Assembly (NCBI GenBank): GCA_947475475.1
Contig: CANJOG010000079.1
Location: 1 to 7,452, forward strand
Length of the DNA: 7,452 nucleotides
From: Acetobacteraceae bacterium
GTDB lineage: Bacteria > Pseudomonadota > Alphaproteobacteria > Acetobacterales > Acetobacteraceae
Direction of reading: 5' to 3'
Positions 6,873 to 7,452 of this stretch are shown here, piece by piece. Within the stretch, counting starts at the first letter, position 1, and each line of letters begins with the position of its first letter. The position numbers and the translations under genes are program-made. Below the pieces are notes generated by a model. It was given only the letters and a program-made list of their open reading frames with translations, was not told the origin of the DNA and ran no database searches.

Positions 6873-6991
6873 GCGCCGAATTTTGTTAACTTCCGCAGAT
6901 ATTCGGACTAGAAGCGGCCCCGTGTCGGACGCATCGCTGCCAGGAGTGACGGCGGGCTGGTTCCGCCGAACGATATGGCGATGGGTTGCGG
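6873..6991 (+). other. Spacer between second binding-protein gene and sensor gene
   Basis: This 119-nt gap has no gene. It holds a 6-bp inverted repeat (CCGAAT 6876-6881, ATTCGG 6901-6906) with a long AT-rich loop containing GTTAAC and no T-run, so no convincing terminator is seen. An AGGAG followed by GTG at 6942-6948 is in a different frame from the sensor gene and leads to a short, unrecognised frame ending at 7095. Confidence 0.4.
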
Positions 6992-7452
6992 ATGCGCTGG
7001 CGAAAAAGGCTCCTGAGCGCGAACGGCTGGGTCTGGATCAGCCTGTTTCTGGCGTGCGGCATGGGCGCGGTCGGCGCTTGGCTGCTGTTCGATAGCCGGG
7101 AGGCGACACGGGCCCAGGCGGAGCGTGAGACAAAAAATCTCGTCAACACGCTCGGTCTCGAGATCAGCCATACTATCACCGTCTATGACCTCTCACTCCA
7201 GGCCCTGGCGACCAATCTGCGAATCGCCGGGCTGGACAACCTCCCGACCGAGATTCGCCAGAATGCCTTGTTCGACGCTTCCGCCAATGCGCATTTCCTC
7301 GGGGTGATGACGCATGTCGATGAAGTGGGCGATGTTCTCGAAACCTCTCTCGGCCAGGCCCGGCCAGGAGTGAATATCAGCGACCGCGACTTTTTCCAGA
7401 TTCACCGCGACAACCAAAATATCGGACTCTATGTCAGCGCGCCTTACCGCTC
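6992..7452 (+). CDS. Membrane-anchored dCache/PDC sensor protein, N-terminal part only (output domain outside window)
   Basis: The frame is open from the ATG at 6992 to the right edge (153 residues), with an in-frame stop upstream at 6947-6949. A basic N-terminus (MRWRKR) precedes one transmembrane helix, about W13-F33, giving an inside-to-outside anchor. An amphipathic, charged helix (34-60) leads into a periplasmic sensing region. The motifs YDLSLQAL (65-72), EIRQNALFDAS (87-97), FLGVMTHVD (102-110), then ISDRDFFQIHRD (129-140) and GLYVSAPYR (145-153), match the first half of a PDC/dCache_1 domain. That N-terminus is often attached to GGDEF diguanylate cyclase or histidine kinase domains; the output here cannot be seen. 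The start is uncertain: the ATG has only a weak GATGGG-like site, and a TTG at 6986 in the same frame is an alternative. It follows the binding-protein gene by 119 nt on the same strand, so co-transcription is possible but not shown. Confidence 0.8.
   Translation, partial: MRWRKRLLSANGWVWISLFLACGMGAVGAWLLFDSREATRAQAERETKNLVNTLGLEISHTITVYDLSLQALATNLRIAGLDNLPTEIRQNALFDASANAHFLGVMTHVDEVGDVLETSLGQARPGVNISDRDFFQIHRDNQNIGLYVSAPYR

Noticed and set aside
6876..6906. Possible terminator after the second binding-protein gene
   Set aside because: The stem is only 6 bp with a 19-nt loop and no T-run.
6682..7095. 137-residue plus-strand frame spanning the end of the binding-protein gene and the start of the sensor gene
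   Set aside because: It overlaps two better-supported genes, is Arg/Ser/Pro-rich like a frameshadow, and matches no family I know.

Overview
This 7.45 kb window looks like a chromosomal segment of a GC-rich alphaproteobacterium. The reasons are a eukaryote-like, 404-residue homodimeric NADP-dependent isocitrate dehydrogenase of the type common in that class, the abundance of LivK-type binding proteins, and the codon bias. The order is not resolved; Rhodospirillales or Hyphomicrobiales are guesses. No mobile element, tRNA, rRNA or CRISPR array was seen.

Left half (1-4112, minus strand): a compact operon read in the order flavin-dependent LLM (luciferase-like) oxidoreductase (4055-2946), LivK-type solute-binding protein with a twin-arginine-like signal (2916-1651), then AMP-forming acyl-CoA ligase (1581 to the left edge, C-terminus cut off). 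The gaps are 29 and 69 nt. A candidate promoter lies just upstream of the first gene, and a 9-bp GC hairpin sits between the binding protein and the ligase. The likely logic is capture of a small organic solute, flavin-dependent oxidation and CoA activation for catabolism. The solute is unknown, and no permease or ATPase is present in the window.

Centre (4056-5541): a 217-nt divergent spacer, then the isocitrate dehydrogenase gene (4273-5487, plus strand), closed by a clear intrinsic terminator at 5515-5541.

Right half (5542-7452, plus strand): a second LivK-type binding protein (5655-6872) with a Sec signal, its own candidate promoter and a very strong ribosome binding site. It is followed by the N-terminal part of a membrane-anchored periplasmic sensor protein (6992 to the right edge), with one transmembrane helix and a dCache/PDC-like domain. 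The output domain is beyond the window; this N-terminus is often seen on GGDEF diguanylate cyclases or histidine kinases.

The most notable non-coding signal is a shared 12-mer, CTAACATCGCCA. It occurs upstream of both the LLM operon and the second binding protein, each time 18 nt downstream of a TTGSCS -35-like hexamer. This suggests the two transport-related units share a promoter type. I did not find strong evidence for a wholly new system. The best candidates for a second look are the uptake-oxidation-activation cassette and the binding protein beside the sensor.
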